The position numbers and the translations under genes are program-made. A stretch of DNA of 64,000 nt from Xanthomonas dyei (GTDB taxonomy: Bacteria > Pseudomonadota > Gammaproteobacteria > Xanthomonadales > Xanthomonadaceae). The notes beneath the pieces are model-generated. The model saw only the letters and a program-made list of their open reading frames with translations. It did no database searches and was not told the DNA's origin. Shown here piece after piece: positions 37,042 to 45,861 of this stretch (position 1 is the stretch's first letter; the number at the start of each line of letters is the position of its first letter). The stretch is taken from NCBI RefSeq assembly GCF_002939865.1, contig NZ_MDEE01000019.1, positions 28,715 to 92,714 of the forward strand, written 5' to 3'.

Positions 37042-38168
37042 GTGGCGGTGGCGTGGCTGCATGCGGTTGTGCGGTGCTCAGACAGCACTGCGGCGGCGGG
37101 CGTCGCTGCGACAAGCCGCGCCGGATCGACCACGACATGCTTGATGCGCTGCCGCTTCCAGGTGTAGCTGATGTGCACCAGCCCGTCGCGGGTCTGGATC
37201 ACTGCCGGATACGAGAATTCGTCCTTTGCGCTGTCTTCCAGCGTCAACACGCGTTGCCAATGCAGGCCATCGTCGGACACCGCCACGGCCAGGGTGCCGC
37301 GCCCGTCCCACCAATCCTTGCCGGCAATGCCCGGGTTGTAGACCAAGAGCGAGCGACCATCGCGCAGGGTCACCGCATCGGTGCCGGAGTTGGGATTGTC
37401 TACATCGAGCAACTGCATCGGTTGCCAATGCAGGCCGCCATCGTGCGAAAAGGTGCTGAAAAGTTTGTTCTGCTGGCTGCGGCCCAGCGCCTGCAAGCGG
37501 CCATCGGCGTGCAGCAACAGACTGGGCTGGATCGCACCGATCACGCGGGGGGCGTTGAGCGGCATGCCGCGCTGCCAATGCTCGCCGTCGTCGTCGCTCC
37601 ACTCGAGATGCGCGCGCCAACCGCGGTCTTCGCTGCTGCTCGGTGCCAGGATGCGCCCACTCGGCAGTTGCAGCGGTTTGTTCTTGATCGGCCCAAGGAT
37701 GCCGTTGGGCAGCGGCTGCGGCGCAGACCAATGCGCTCCATCATCGGCCGAGGTCATGCGCAGCCCCCACCACTGCCGGGGGTTGGGGCCGAGCTTGTAA
37801 TACAGCTGCACCGGGCCGGTGGTCGATTGAAACAGCACCGGGTTCCAGGCCGGCACGGTCGCGCCCTGCGTGCCGGCACGCGTGCCATCGGCGATGCGGC
37901 GCGGTGGCTGCCAATGCTGCGCATCGCGCTGGGTCAGCCAGATGCCGACGTCGGCTGCGCCTTCGTGCGCGCCCCCGAACCAGGCCGCCAATAGGTGACC
38001 ATCGCGGGTTTCCAGCAACGTGGACGCGTGCGCCTGCGGGGTGGGTGCCGGGTCGGCGATGAACTCGCTGAGCACGATTGGCGAGGGCGGCGATGCGGGT
38101 GTTTGTGCCCCCGCGATACCGGTGGCGAGGCTGGCAACAAGGCCGATCAGCAGGCGTGGCGAATGCAT
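37029..38168 (-). CDS. Exported BNR-repeat sialidase-like glycosidase
   Basis: A 379-residue protein with a Sec signal peptide (LLIGLVASLATGIAGAQ) and a six-bladed propeller of the BNR_2/sialidase superfamily. Asp-box motifs are seen in SADDGAHWSAP, SDDDGEHWQRG, SHDGGLHWQPM and SDDGLHWQRV. Plants lack typical sialic acids, so the real substrate is probably another acidic or glycan-linked sugar. Its position facing the fucosidase suggests a place in glycan processing. The 3' end overlaps the PIP box of xopL. Confidence 0.85.
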   Translation of the reverse strand: MHSPRLLIGLVASLATGIAGAQTPASPPSPIVLSEFIADPAPTPQAHASTLLETRDGHLLAAWFGGAHEGAADVGIWLTQRDAQHWQPPRRIADGTRAGTQGATVPAWNPVLFQSTTGPVQLYYKLGPNPRQWWGLRMTSADDGAHWSAPQPLPNGILGPIKNKPLQLPSGRILAPSSSEDRGWRAHLEWSDDDGEHWQRGMPLNAPRVIGAIQPSLLLHADGRLQALGRSQQNKLFSTFSHDGGLHWQPMQLLDVDNPNSGTDAVTLRDGRSLLVYNPGIAGKDWWDGRGTLAVAVSDDGLHWQRVLTLEDSAKDEFSYPAVIQTRDGLVHISYTWKRQRIKHVVVDPARLVAATPAAAVLSEHRTTACSHATATSSR

Positions 38169-38279
38169 CGTGGTCCAGTCCTGTGCGGATTTTAAAGATA
38201 CCTATTTATCATCTATTAAATACCATATGCTTTGGTCATCCCAGGCGGCCGTGGTCGCCGACCACTGCGAGGACCCGCG
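38169..38279. promoter_or_regulatory. Divergent AT-rich promoter region, sialidase/fucosidase
   Basis: This 111-bp region is much richer in A+T than its surroundings. It carries ATACC at 38198-38202 and again at 38220-38224 (22 bp apart, about two helical turns), with GATACCTATTTATC forming an imperfect palindrome at the first site. This could be an operator for a shared sugar-responsive regulator. The regulator is not identified. Confidence 0.45.
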
Positions 38280-39659
38280 ATGTCATCACACCCGCTCTCC
38301 CCGTTGCGCTGGCTGGCCGCACTTGGCCTCACCGCGCTGACCCTGCCTTCGGCCATGGCGCAAAACTTTGCCGAGGTCAAACCATCGCCGCAGCAGGTTG
38401 CCTGGCAGGATCTGGAGTTCGGCGTGATCGTGCATTTCAATCCCAATACCTGGCTCGACCAGGAATGGGGCGACGGCACCGCCAGCGCAAAGACCTTCAA
38501 CCCGTCCAACGTGGACCCGGGGCAATGGGCGCGTGCGGCCAAATCTGCCGGTGCCAGTTACGTGATTCTGGTGGCCAAGCACCATGACGGTTTCGCGTTG
38601 TGGCCGACCGCCGAAAGCAATTACTCGGTGAAGAACAGCCCGTGGATGGGTGGCAAGGGCGACCTGGTCAAGCTCACCAGCGACGCGGTGCGCAAGGAAG
38701 GCATGGGCTTTGGCGTGTACCTGTCGCCGTGGGACCGCCACGAGCCCAAGTACGCCGATTCCAAGGCCTACGACAAGTTCTATGCGGCGCAATTAGTGGA
38801 GCTGGCCTCGCATTACGGCCCCATCACCGAATGGTGGCTGGATGGCGCCGGCAGCGCGGGCCACGTGTACAACTTCGACAAGTACATGGAAGAGCTGCGC
38901 ACCTATCAAGCCAATGCGATGGTGTTTGCCGACACCGCCTTGTTCGAATACGGTGACGTGCGCTGGGTGGGTAACGAAGCGGGCTTTATCGAAGGCGAAA
39001 ACTGGAATGTGATCGATCGCCACGGCTATCTGCGCTGGCGCCCGGTGGAAGTGGATACGCCGCTGCACAAGCTGCAATGGTTCTGGCATCCCAACAGCGA
39101 TCAGACGCTCAAGAGCGTGGATGAGCTGATGGAAATCTGGGAAAAGAGTGTGGGTCTGGGCGGTCAGCTGGTGCTGGGTATCGCACCGGACAAGCGCGGC
39201 TTGCTGCCCGATGCCGATGTCGTGCGGCTGCAGGAGCTTGGTCAGGCGATCAAGGCACGCTACGGCGCCGACAAGAATCTGGTAGCCGGCAATCTCAAGA
39301 AAACCGACGGCATCGACGCCGCGGTGGATGGCGACCGCGACAGCTTCTGGAGCGCGCCGGCCGGCTCGGATCACGCGGTGCTGGAGCTGCAATTCAAGCA
39401 GCCGGTGACCTTCGACAGCGCCATGAGCATGGAGTGGATCAACGGCGGCCAGCAGGTGCAGAAGTACGCGGTAGAAGCATGGCAGGACGGTAAGTGGGTG
39501 CCGGTGGCCAAGGCGCAGGCGATCGGCCGGATGAAGATCGACCATTTCGCCCCGGTGACCGCATCACGCGTGCGCTTGAACATCCAGTCCAGTGCCGATG
39601 CGGTGCATATTCGCGAGTTTCAGCTGTTCAATACCGGCAAGGGTGCGGCCACGCGCTGA
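38280..39659 (+). CDS. GH29 alpha-L-fucosidase
   Basis: A 459-residue exported fucosidase: signal peptide LAALGLTALTLPSAMAQ, then a GH29 barrel with LEFGVIVHFNPNTW, VAKHHDGFALWPT, GVYLSPWDRHEP and the nucleophile region EWWLDGAGS. The C-terminal 130 residues form an F5/8 type C (galactose-binding-like) domain. GAGGA lies seven bases before the ATG at 38280, which is preferred over an upstream in-frame ATG at 38232. It would remove alpha-linked fucose from plant N-glycans or xyloglucan; the former fits the cluster. Confidence 0.92.
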   Translation: MSSHPLSPLRWLAALGLTALTLPSAMAQNFAEVKPSPQQVAWQDLEFGVIVHFNPNTWLDQEWGDGTASAKTFNPSNVDPGQWARAAKSAGASYVILVAKHHDGFALWPTAESNYSVKNSPWMGGKGDLVKLTSDAVRKEGMGFGVYLSPWDRHEPKYADSKAYDKFYAAQLVELASHYGPITEWWLDGAGSAGHVYNFDKYMEELRTYQANAMVFADTALFEYGDVRWVGNEAGFIEGENWNVIDRHGYLRWRPVEVDTPLHKLQWFWHPNSDQTLKSVDELMEIWEKSVGLGGQLVLGIAPDKRGLLPDADVVRLQELGQAIKARYGADKNLVAGNLKKTDGIDAAVDGDRDSFWSAPAGSDHAVLELQFKQPVTFDSAMSMEWINGGQQVQKYAVEAWQDGKWVPVAKAQAIGRMKIDHFAPVTASRVRLNIQSSADAVHIREFQLFNTGKGAATR

Positions 39660-40011
39660 GCATCGGGACGGCGGTCATCGGCAGGGCGGCGCTTGCTGCA
39701 ATGGGAGTGCAGCCCTGCCTGATACGCAGGGGCTGGCGATGACGCTGCTGCGCAAGTGGTCAGCGTGTTGCCGACGCGTGCTTGCGTTGTTGCCGCGGTT
39801 GATGGCGTGCTGGTGATGCTCGATCGCTGAAGGCCCATGCTCACGCCAACGCATGACTATATGCGCTGCGTTGCGGCCCGCATTCTGGTGTTCGCATGCG
39901 GTGTCTGCGCGCGATCGCGGCAGTGCTGCCAAGCGAGTTCAAATAACGCTGCGGGCCTTACGTTCGCAAGCGTCCAAGACCATGACCCGCGTTAGACGCG
40001 TTTGGCTGCGC
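39660..40011. other. Intergenic region, no recognised feature
   Basis: Between the fucosidase and the small minus-strand gene. No frame shows coding bias, and no clear repeat, PIP box or terminator is seen. Confidence 0.5.
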
Positions 40012-40215
40012 TCAGGCGGCGTTCTCGTCGCGCACCTGCGGTGGCAACAGCGTCTGCGGCTTCTTGGCCGACTGGGTCTGGCACAGGAACGTCATCATGT
40101 GCGCCGCTTCGGTGCTGCCCATGGGCTTGTTGTGGAGCTGCTCTGCAAACGCGTGCTGGGTGTGCTCCGGGGCAACGGAGGTGGAATCTTGCGCAACAAC
40201 GGTGGACGACGACAT
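40012..40215 (-). CDS. Small protein of unknown function (67 residues)
   Basis: Not recognised. The start is fixed by a strong AGGAG six bases before the ATG at 40215, giving MSSSTVVAQDSTSVAPEH with a Ser/Thr-rich N-terminus and no signal peptide or transmembrane segment. The C-terminal half (TEAAHMMTFLCQTQS) looks helical. Composition is unlike the shadow frames around it (few Arg, many Gln/His/Thr). It sits alone between the fucosidase and the restriction-modification operon, in an effector-rich region, so a secreted protein is conceivable. No PIP box is seen upstream. Confidence 0.6.
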   Translation of the reverse strand: MSSSTVVAQDSTSVAPEHTQHAFAEQLHNKPMGSTEAAHMMTFLCQTQSAKKPQTLLPPQVRDENAA

Positions 40216-40566
40216 GCAACGCTCCTGGAACCTGCAATCAGGCCGTCTACGTAGCAACCAAAGCGCCCCCGTAACGGTGTCAGCCGGTGATCTTGCCTGG
40301 AATATGGTCCGTCCGATACCAGGGCGGCAGCGGGCGGTACAGGTGCACCGGACGTTCTGATAACGGCGGGGGATGCGGTGTCTGAAGGGCGGCCAAGATA
40401 TTGCCTGGCGGCGTGTTAGGTATTGCCTCAGACGCGCATCGCCAGCTGCCGGGAAATCTGAACGTTGTCGCCAGCGTCGCGCGTCAGGCCATCGCGGGTC
40501 ACTTTGCGGCCAGTTGTCGTTTCGGTCGATGCACCGGAGTGCGCGGGAGAACGGTTGTCCGGGCTC
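40216..40566. other. Intergenic region at the left edge of the restriction-modification operon
   Basis: No credible gene, direct repeat of useful length or integrase site was recognised here. It is the likely left junction of the inserted operon. Confidence 0.4.
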
Positions 40567-41310
40567 TCACCGCAACGCCAGTTCAGCCAGGGCATCCAGG
40601 CGGCCCTTCACTGCTCGCCAATCCGGCATGTGCATGTCGAGCAGGCGGTAGAAGGGCTTGCCGTGGCTGTGGACCTTGAGATGACACAGCTCATGCAGGA
40701 CGACGTAGTCGATGCACGGCCCGGGCACGCAGATCAGTCCGAGGTTCAACGTGATCCTGCCGAGCGGAGAGCAACTGCCCCAGCGACGCTGCATGGCGCG
40801 CACCGATACCTGAGGCGCAGTTGTAATCCAGCGTAGCGGAGCGGCGATGTTGGTCACCCGCTGCGGCAGCAGCTGTTTGGCGCGCTCGCGCTGCCAGAGC
40901 CCGAGTGCAGCGCGCACGCCATCGGGTTCAGGTGTGGGGACGCGGACTTCGACATGGCCACCGCGCAGGCGTACGTCGGGTGTCTGGTCGGCAAGCACCA
41001 CCTTCAGGCGGTACCGCCGCCCGAGATGCAGCACGGTTTCGCCACTGACGTACTCGCGCGGCATGAGCTGGTGTTGGCGCTGCTCGATGGCAAGCAACTG
41101 CAGATGCACCCAGCGCGCGCGCTGGAGCAGTGCCTGCCTGATCTGCGCATCGGCCGCGTGCAGCGGGGCGTCCAGCCGTACCCGGCCGTCCGGCTCCACA
41201 TGGATGGCGATGCGTTGGCTGCGCCGCAGCGCGGATCGCCGGATCTGGCAGTGGATGCGGCGCTCGCCATAGCGCACCACCATGTGGGACGCGGTCTGGT
41301 CGGCCGTCAT
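40567..41310 (-). CDS. YgjP-like (COG1451) zinc metallopeptidase
   Basis: A 247-residue SprT/YgjP-type peptidase, last gene of the restriction-modification operon. The zinc motif HELCH lies at about residues 203-207 (YVVLHELCHLKVHSHGKPF), preceded by the family motif RRWGSCSPLGRITLN. It starts at an ATG overlapping the hsdR stop (ATGA). Such peptidases are often seen beside type I systems, though their role there is not settled. Regulated proteolysis of a subunit is one possibility. Confidence 0.9.
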   Translation of the reverse strand: MTADQTASHMVVRYGERRIHCQIRRSALRRSQRIAIHVEPDGRVRLDAPLHAADAQIRQALLQRARWVHLQLLAIEQRQHQLMPREYVSGETVLHLGRRYRLKVVLADQTPDVRLRGGHVEVRVPTPEPDGVRAALGLWQRERAKQLLPQRVTNIAAPLRWITTAPQVSVRAMQRRWGSCSPLGRITLNLGLICVPGPCIDYVVLHELCHLKVHSHGKPFYRLLDMHMPDWRAVKGRLDALAELALR

Positions 41311-44300
41311 GCGCGGCTGAGCCCAATGCGTGCGATGTGAACCACCTGTTCCACCAGCGCCTTGGCGTGGTCCAGCCCGAGCAGGTCGAAAATGGGCGGC
41401 AGCAGCGTCTGACGGATCTGCGATTCGATGCTGTGCTGGTTCAAGGAATGTTCTGCAACGGCGGTGCGCACCACCTCGTCGATGCGGATGGCCAAGGCCA
41501 CCAGCTCGGCCATCTGGTCGGCGTTTCGGGCAGCGAGCGCCTGCTCGCCCAACTCCAATCGGATGGCGCCGAAATAGGCGCTGGCATGCGGGTTGTCGGC
41601 CAGCGCAGCAGGAATGCCGGGAGCCTGCCCGGTTTCCAGGCGTTGTTCGAACGCCTTGAACACTGCGTATTGCTTCAAGGGGTGGTCGAACATGGCTTCG
41701 GCCTCGGCGATCGCCTGGCGCAGCAGTTCGCCGAAGACTTGTTGCGCGTAGGGGTCGCCGGCAAGGTCTTGCTCGATGGTCTTGCGCAGCCGGGTCTGGA
41801 TCAGGTCCGCCTCGTTGCGGGTCTTGTCGTCCGACCAGCTCTGCGGGTCCTGTGGCTGGCCCAGCTCGTGTACCACGTAGGCGCCTTCGGGTTCGCGGAC
41901 TTCACGCCCGATGACTTGCTTGTCCACCAGCTTGCGGATCTGGTCTTCGTAGATGCTGTAGTCCACCGTCTCCATCGCATCGCGGCGCGCGGTCAGGCGC
42001 AGCCCGGAAAAGAAGCGCAGATCCTGCTTGTAGCGGTCGATCAAGGTATCGGGAAAGGCGCTGTCTTCAAAGAAACTGCGCGAAGACAATGCGGTTTGCA
42101 GGCACAGGCCGAAGTCGGTCAATGCCGCATAAAAATCCTCGCGCAGCGCCTGGCGGTCGTCGTAGTCCTGGCCATCGGCGCCGCGCACGAAATGCGGTAT
42201 CAGCCGCTGCCGGAACTGTTCGAGATCGCGGCGGTTGGCCACCCCGTCGAAGAACGCCCACAGCCGTCCATGCAGCGCGGGCAGGCGTTTGTACTCGGTG
42301 CCGACGGCGTGATACAGCCCTTCCAGGTCGGCCACGTCGAAGCCGGACTGGGTGCGCGTTTCCAGGTCGCGGTAGGCGCGCACGGCGGTGTCCAGCTCGG
42401 GCAGGATGCCGCGGTAATCCACCAGCAGGCCATGACGCTTGGCATCGTGCAGGCGGTTCACCCGCGCCACCGCCTGGATCAGGTTGTGGCCTTTGAGCGG
42501 CTTGTCGATATACAGCACGCCGTTGCGCGGCTCGTCGAAGCCGGTGAGCAGCTTGTCCACCACGATCAGCAGGTCCGGGTCGCCGTCGCCGCCGAAGGCC
42601 TGCACCGTCTCGCGCTCGTAGTCTTCCGGGCCGATGCGGGCATCGACGATGGTCTGCTTCCACCACTTCTGCACGTCCGGCAGCGTGTCCTCGTCCACCG
42701 CGCTGTTGCCCTCGCGGGTGTCGGGCGGGGAGATCACCACCGCGCTGGTGGCAAGGCCGGTGTCGTCCAGCGCGCGCTTGTAGCGGATCGCATCGCGCTT
42801 GCTGTCGGTGGCCACCTGGCCCTTCAGCCCCAGTGGTTTGACGTGCTCGTGGTAATGCGCGGCAATGTCCCAGGCGATCAGCTCGATGCGGTTTTCGGCG
42901 CCATACACCGCGCGCTTGCTGGCGAACTTCTTTTTGAGATCGGTGCTCTGCGCTTCGGAGAGCCCGACGGTGATCTTGTCGAACCAGCGGGTCACCGCGG
43001 CCGCGTTGACGTCCAGTTCCGGTACGCGCTCTTCGTACAGCAGCGGCGCCACGGTCTGGTCTTCCACCGCGCGCTGCATCGAGTAGGCGTGCAGGATCGG
43101 GCCGAACTTGTTGGCGGTCTTCTCGTCCTTCAGCAGCGGAGTGCCGGTGAAGGCCAGGTACGCCGCGTTGGGCAGCGCCTTGCGCATGCGCTCGTGGGTT
43201 TCGCCGCCGTGGCTGCGGTGGCCCTCGTCCACCAGCACGATCAGATCGGGCGAGGGATTGCGGCACTCGGGCAGCTTGGCGGCGGTGGTGAACTTCTGCA
43301 CCAGCGAAAAGGTGATGCGCTCGTTGCCCTGGCCAATGCGCTGGGCCAGGTCGCGGCCGGTGGTGGCCTTGCTGCGCTCGCCGTCCTTGCGGGTGGCCAC
43401 GGCCGAGCCGAATGCGCCGCCACTGAGGAAGTTGCGCGCCAGCTGGGTTTCCAGGTCGGTGCGGTCGGTGACCACCAGCACCCGGCATTCCTGCAGGGCC
43501 GGGTCCAGCAGCAGCGCCTTGGTCAGGAACACCATGGTGAAGCTCTTGCCCGAGCCGGTGGTGTGCCAGAGCACGCCGCCCTCGCGGCCGCCATCGGGCC
43601 GGAGCTTGCGCAGTTGCGCCAGCAACGCGCGGATGCCGAAGAACTGCTGGTAGCGCGCCACCAGCTTGCCCACCTTGCGGTCGAACAGCACAAAGTTGCG
43701 CAGCATCTCCAGCAGCCGGCCCGGGGTGAGCAGGCCGGCCAGCAACCGGTCCTGTTCGGTGGGCAGCATCGGCTGTGCCCATAGCGCCTGGCAGTAGGCG
43801 CGCAGCGGCGCCGGCTTGCCCGCCAGCAGCGCATCGCGCGTGGCGGCGGGCAGGGCGGCATTTTTGAGGCGGCTGAGGTGCGCCTGGTCGAACTGCTCAT
43901 CGCGCCAGCGCGCCCAGAACGTGGCCGGGGTGAGCGTGGTGCCGTAGCGCGCCTCGGTCAGGCTGATGGCCAGCAGCAGCTGCGCATAGGCAAACAGCTG
44001 CGGAATCTCCTCGCTGCGCTGATTGCGCAACTGCTGGCTGATGCCCTCATTGACCATCGACTTGCCGGCATGCCCGGCATCGGCGCGCTTGGCCTCGATC
44101 ACCACCAGCGGCAGGCCGTTGACGTAGCCTACGATGTCCGGGATGCGGGTGTGCGTGCCCTGCGCGGACAGCACCTCGCATTCTTCGGTGATGTCCCAGC
44201 GGTTGGCGGCTGGGTCAGTCCAGTCGATCACCGCGATGGTGGGCTGGTGCTTCTTGCCGTCGGGCATGAACTCGGTGACGGTGATGCCCAGCGCCAGCAG

Positions 44301-44597
44301 GTGGTACAGCCGCTCGTTGGCGGCCAGCAGGCCATCGCCCAACGGCAGCGCCGACAGCTCGCGCACGATCTGGTCGATGGCGCCGGGCGAGAGCGGGTAG
44401 GCCTGGCCTTTGTAGCTGTAGCGTCGTGTCTGCAACACCTCCAGCAGCCGCGGCAGCAACAGCACCTCGCGGGTGCCACCGCGCAGCGCCAGGCAGTCGG
44501 CGGCGCTGAGGTACCGCCAGCCCAGGTTGCACAGCAGGTGCAGGGCGGGCAGCTGCGCGCTGGCCTGTTCGCGGGTGTCGGGGGCGCTGTGGGTCAT
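41307..44597 (-). CDS. hsdR: Type I restriction enzyme, HsdR subunit
   Basis: A 1096-residue motor and nuclease subunit that translocates and cuts unmodified DNA. The N-terminal PD-(D/E)xK nuclease is visible as PDIVGYVNGLPLVVIEAK (about residues 155-172). Helicase motif I is WHTTGSGKSF (about 345-353) and motif II is VDEGHRSHGG (about 455). Motif VI lies in GHNLIQAVARVNR. The C-terminal helical domain that binds HsdM is present, so the gene looks intact. It overlaps hsdS by 4 bp upstream and the peptidase gene by 4 bp downstream. Confidence 0.95.
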   Translation of the reverse strand: MTHSAPDTREQASAQLPALHLLCNLGWRYLSAADCLALRGGTREVLLLPRLLEVLQTRRYSYKGQAYPLSPGAIDQIVRELSALPLGDGLLAANERLYHLLALGITVTEFMPDGKKHQPTIAVIDWTDPAANRWDITEECEVLSAQGTHTRIPDIVGYVNGLPLVVIEAKRADAGHAGKSMVNEGISQQLRNQRSEEIPQLFAYAQLLLAISLTEARYGTTLTPATFWARWRDEQFDQAHLSRLKNAALPAATRDALLAGKPAPLRAYCQALWAQPMLPTEQDRLLAGLLTPGRLLEMLRNFVLFDRKVGKLVARYQQFFGIRALLAQLRKLRPDGGREGGVLWHTTGSGKSFTMVFLTKALLLDPALQECRVLVVTDRTDLETQLARNFLSGGAFGSAVATRKDGERSKATTGRDLAQRIGQGNERITFSLVQKFTTAAKLPECRNPSPDLIVLVDEGHRSHGGETHERMRKALPNAAYLAFTGTPLLKDEKTANKFGPILHAYSMQRAVEDQTVAPLLYEERVPELDVNAAAVTRWFDKITVGLSEAQSTDLKKKFASKRAVYGAENRIELIAWDIAAHYHEHVKPLGLKGQVATDSKRDAIRYKRALDDTGLATSAVVISPPDTREGNSAVDEDTLPDVQKWWKQTIVDARIGPEDYERETVQAFGGDGDPDLLIVVDKLLTGFDEPRNGVLYIDKPLKGHNLIQAVARVNRLHDAKRHGLLVDYRGILPELDTAVRAYRDLETRTQSGFDVADLEGLYHAVGTEYKRLPALHGRLWAFFDGVANRRDLEQFRQRLIPHFVRGADGQDYDDRQALREDFYAALTDFGLCLQTALSSRSFFEDSAFPDTLIDRYKQDLRFFSGLRLTARRDAMETVDYSIYEDQIRKLVDKQVIGREVREPEGAYVVHELGQPQDPQSWSDDKTRNEADLIQTRLRKTIEQDLAGDPYAQQVFGELLRQAIAEAEAMFDHPLKQYAVFKAFEQRLETGQAPGIPAALADNPHASAYFGAIRLELGEQALAARNADQMAELVALAIRIDEVVRTAVAEHSLNQHSIESQIRQTLLPPIFDLLGLDHAKALVEQVVHIARIGLSRA

Positions 44598-45808
44598 GCG
44601 GATGCCACCTCGTCGTCGGGCAGGCGCACGCGGCGCTTGCCGGTGAGGAGTTGGGACATCAGGGCGGACTTCTCTTCTCGCATCAGACTCAGAAGCCTTT
44701 CCTGAGTGGTGACTAGGTTCAGTGCGGTATCGATCGCGTCAGCGATTCGTGCTTGCTCTTCCAAACCGGGAGTAGGAATCGAGACTCGCAATAAGTCATT
44801 CGGGTTGACGCGCCGGGCCTTGCGGCCGCCATTGGCCAAACCGAGATGGCCTGTGTAGAACGTCTCTCTTGAGACATAGTGTAGGAACCACCTGGGGTCA
44901 ATGCCTTGTAGGAAATCAAAGGCGGGCAGGTCCAATGTACTTTCGTACCCATCCAATGCGGCGGGGATGCGTCCGAATGCACCGTTCAAAAAATCGAGCT
45001 TGCTGTAGATGAACTGTCCTGCAGAGCGCCGGTAGTAACGCGTGGATTCGCTACCAGCGCGCTTGTCCGATTTGCCAACGACGCCTCGACCGTAGAGTTT
45101 GACCGTTATCTTCTTGGCCACATCGCCACCCGACCCAGCTACGCGGCTTTCGCGAATCATTTCGGATAGCGGCTTTGGCTGCCATGGCGCGTAATCGCCA
45201 AAGCGTCGCTGACCTGACAGCAACGCGCTGCGCAGAACCTCAGCGTATCTGCGGCTGCTGGCGAGTTGCTGCTCTGCGGTGGCGATGGCTTGATCCCAGG
45301 TGGAGAGGATGTGGGCGATGCGCTTCTGCTCTGCGATAGGAGGTAATAAGACCGGAAAAGCCTTCAGCTGCGACGAGTTGATGCTTGCCAGATTGGTGCT
45401 ACGTTTTGCGCAGCTGAGAAAGTAGGTGCGCCCATACTCACTCCCGGACAATGCCGATAAAAACAGTGGGTTGACCGAATCTTGTTTGGCACGAACCGCG
45501 AAGACGTGGTTCTGATGAAGGCAAGGGTCGAGTGTGCCGTCCCAGACAGCTCCTCGACCGAGCTTGTCGAAATCGCCGCCTTCCGTCATCAGAATGTCGC
45601 CCTGCTTGAGTGAATAACGATCAATCTGATGCCGTTCCACTGCAATCGACTTGACCTCACTGAGATCGATAAAACCATCTTGCACGTTGGCGACGCGAAG
45701 ATAAGGCAATTCCACCGGATCAAGTAAGCCGGTCTTTCCCTTCGCCACTCCAGTGCGCACTTCTGCGACCTCATGAAGAGGTTGACGACTCCAGCCTTCA
45801 GGCAGCAT
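44594..45808 (-). CDS. hsdS: Type I restriction-modification specificity subunit HsdS (full length)
   Basis: A 404-residue protein with two target-recognition domains (about 1-160 and 215-365), each followed by a conserved coiled-coil region (LLPPIAEQKRIAHILSTWDQAIATAEQ; then GLEEQARIADAIDTALNLV). The ATG at 45808 has AGGAG six bases upstream. The recognition domains are clearly lower in GC than the flanking hsdR and hsdM, as is usual for modules exchanged by recombination. The recognised sequence cannot be predicted by eye. Confidence 0.93.
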   Translation of the reverse strand: MLPEGWSRQPLHEVAEVRTGVAKGKTGLLDPVELPYLRVANVQDGFIDLSEVKSIAVERHQIDRYSLKQGDILMTEGGDFDKLGRGAVWDGTLDPCLHQNHVFAVRAKQDSVNPLFLSALSGSEYGRTYFLSCAKRSTNLASINSSQLKAFPVLLPPIAEQKRIAHILSTWDQAIATAEQQLASSRRYAEVLRSALLSGQRRFGDYAPWQPKPLSEMIRESRVAGSGGDVAKKITVKLYGRGVVGKSDKRAGSESTRYYRRSAGQFIYSKLDFLNGAFGRIPAALDGYESTLDLPAFDFLQGIDPRWFLHYVSRETFYTGHLGLANGGRKARRVNPNDLLRVSIPTPGLEEQARIADAIDTALNLVTTQERLLSLMREEKSALMSQLLTGKRRVRLPDDEVASA

Positions 45809-45861
45809 CACAGTCTCCTGTTTTGTTCGAACGCTCTTGCGCTGCGACGATTGAGACGGCG

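Noticed and set aside
41337..43784. An 815-codon plus-strand frame over hsdR
   Set aside because: Shadow of hsdR, which has intact nuclease and helicase motifs on the other strand.
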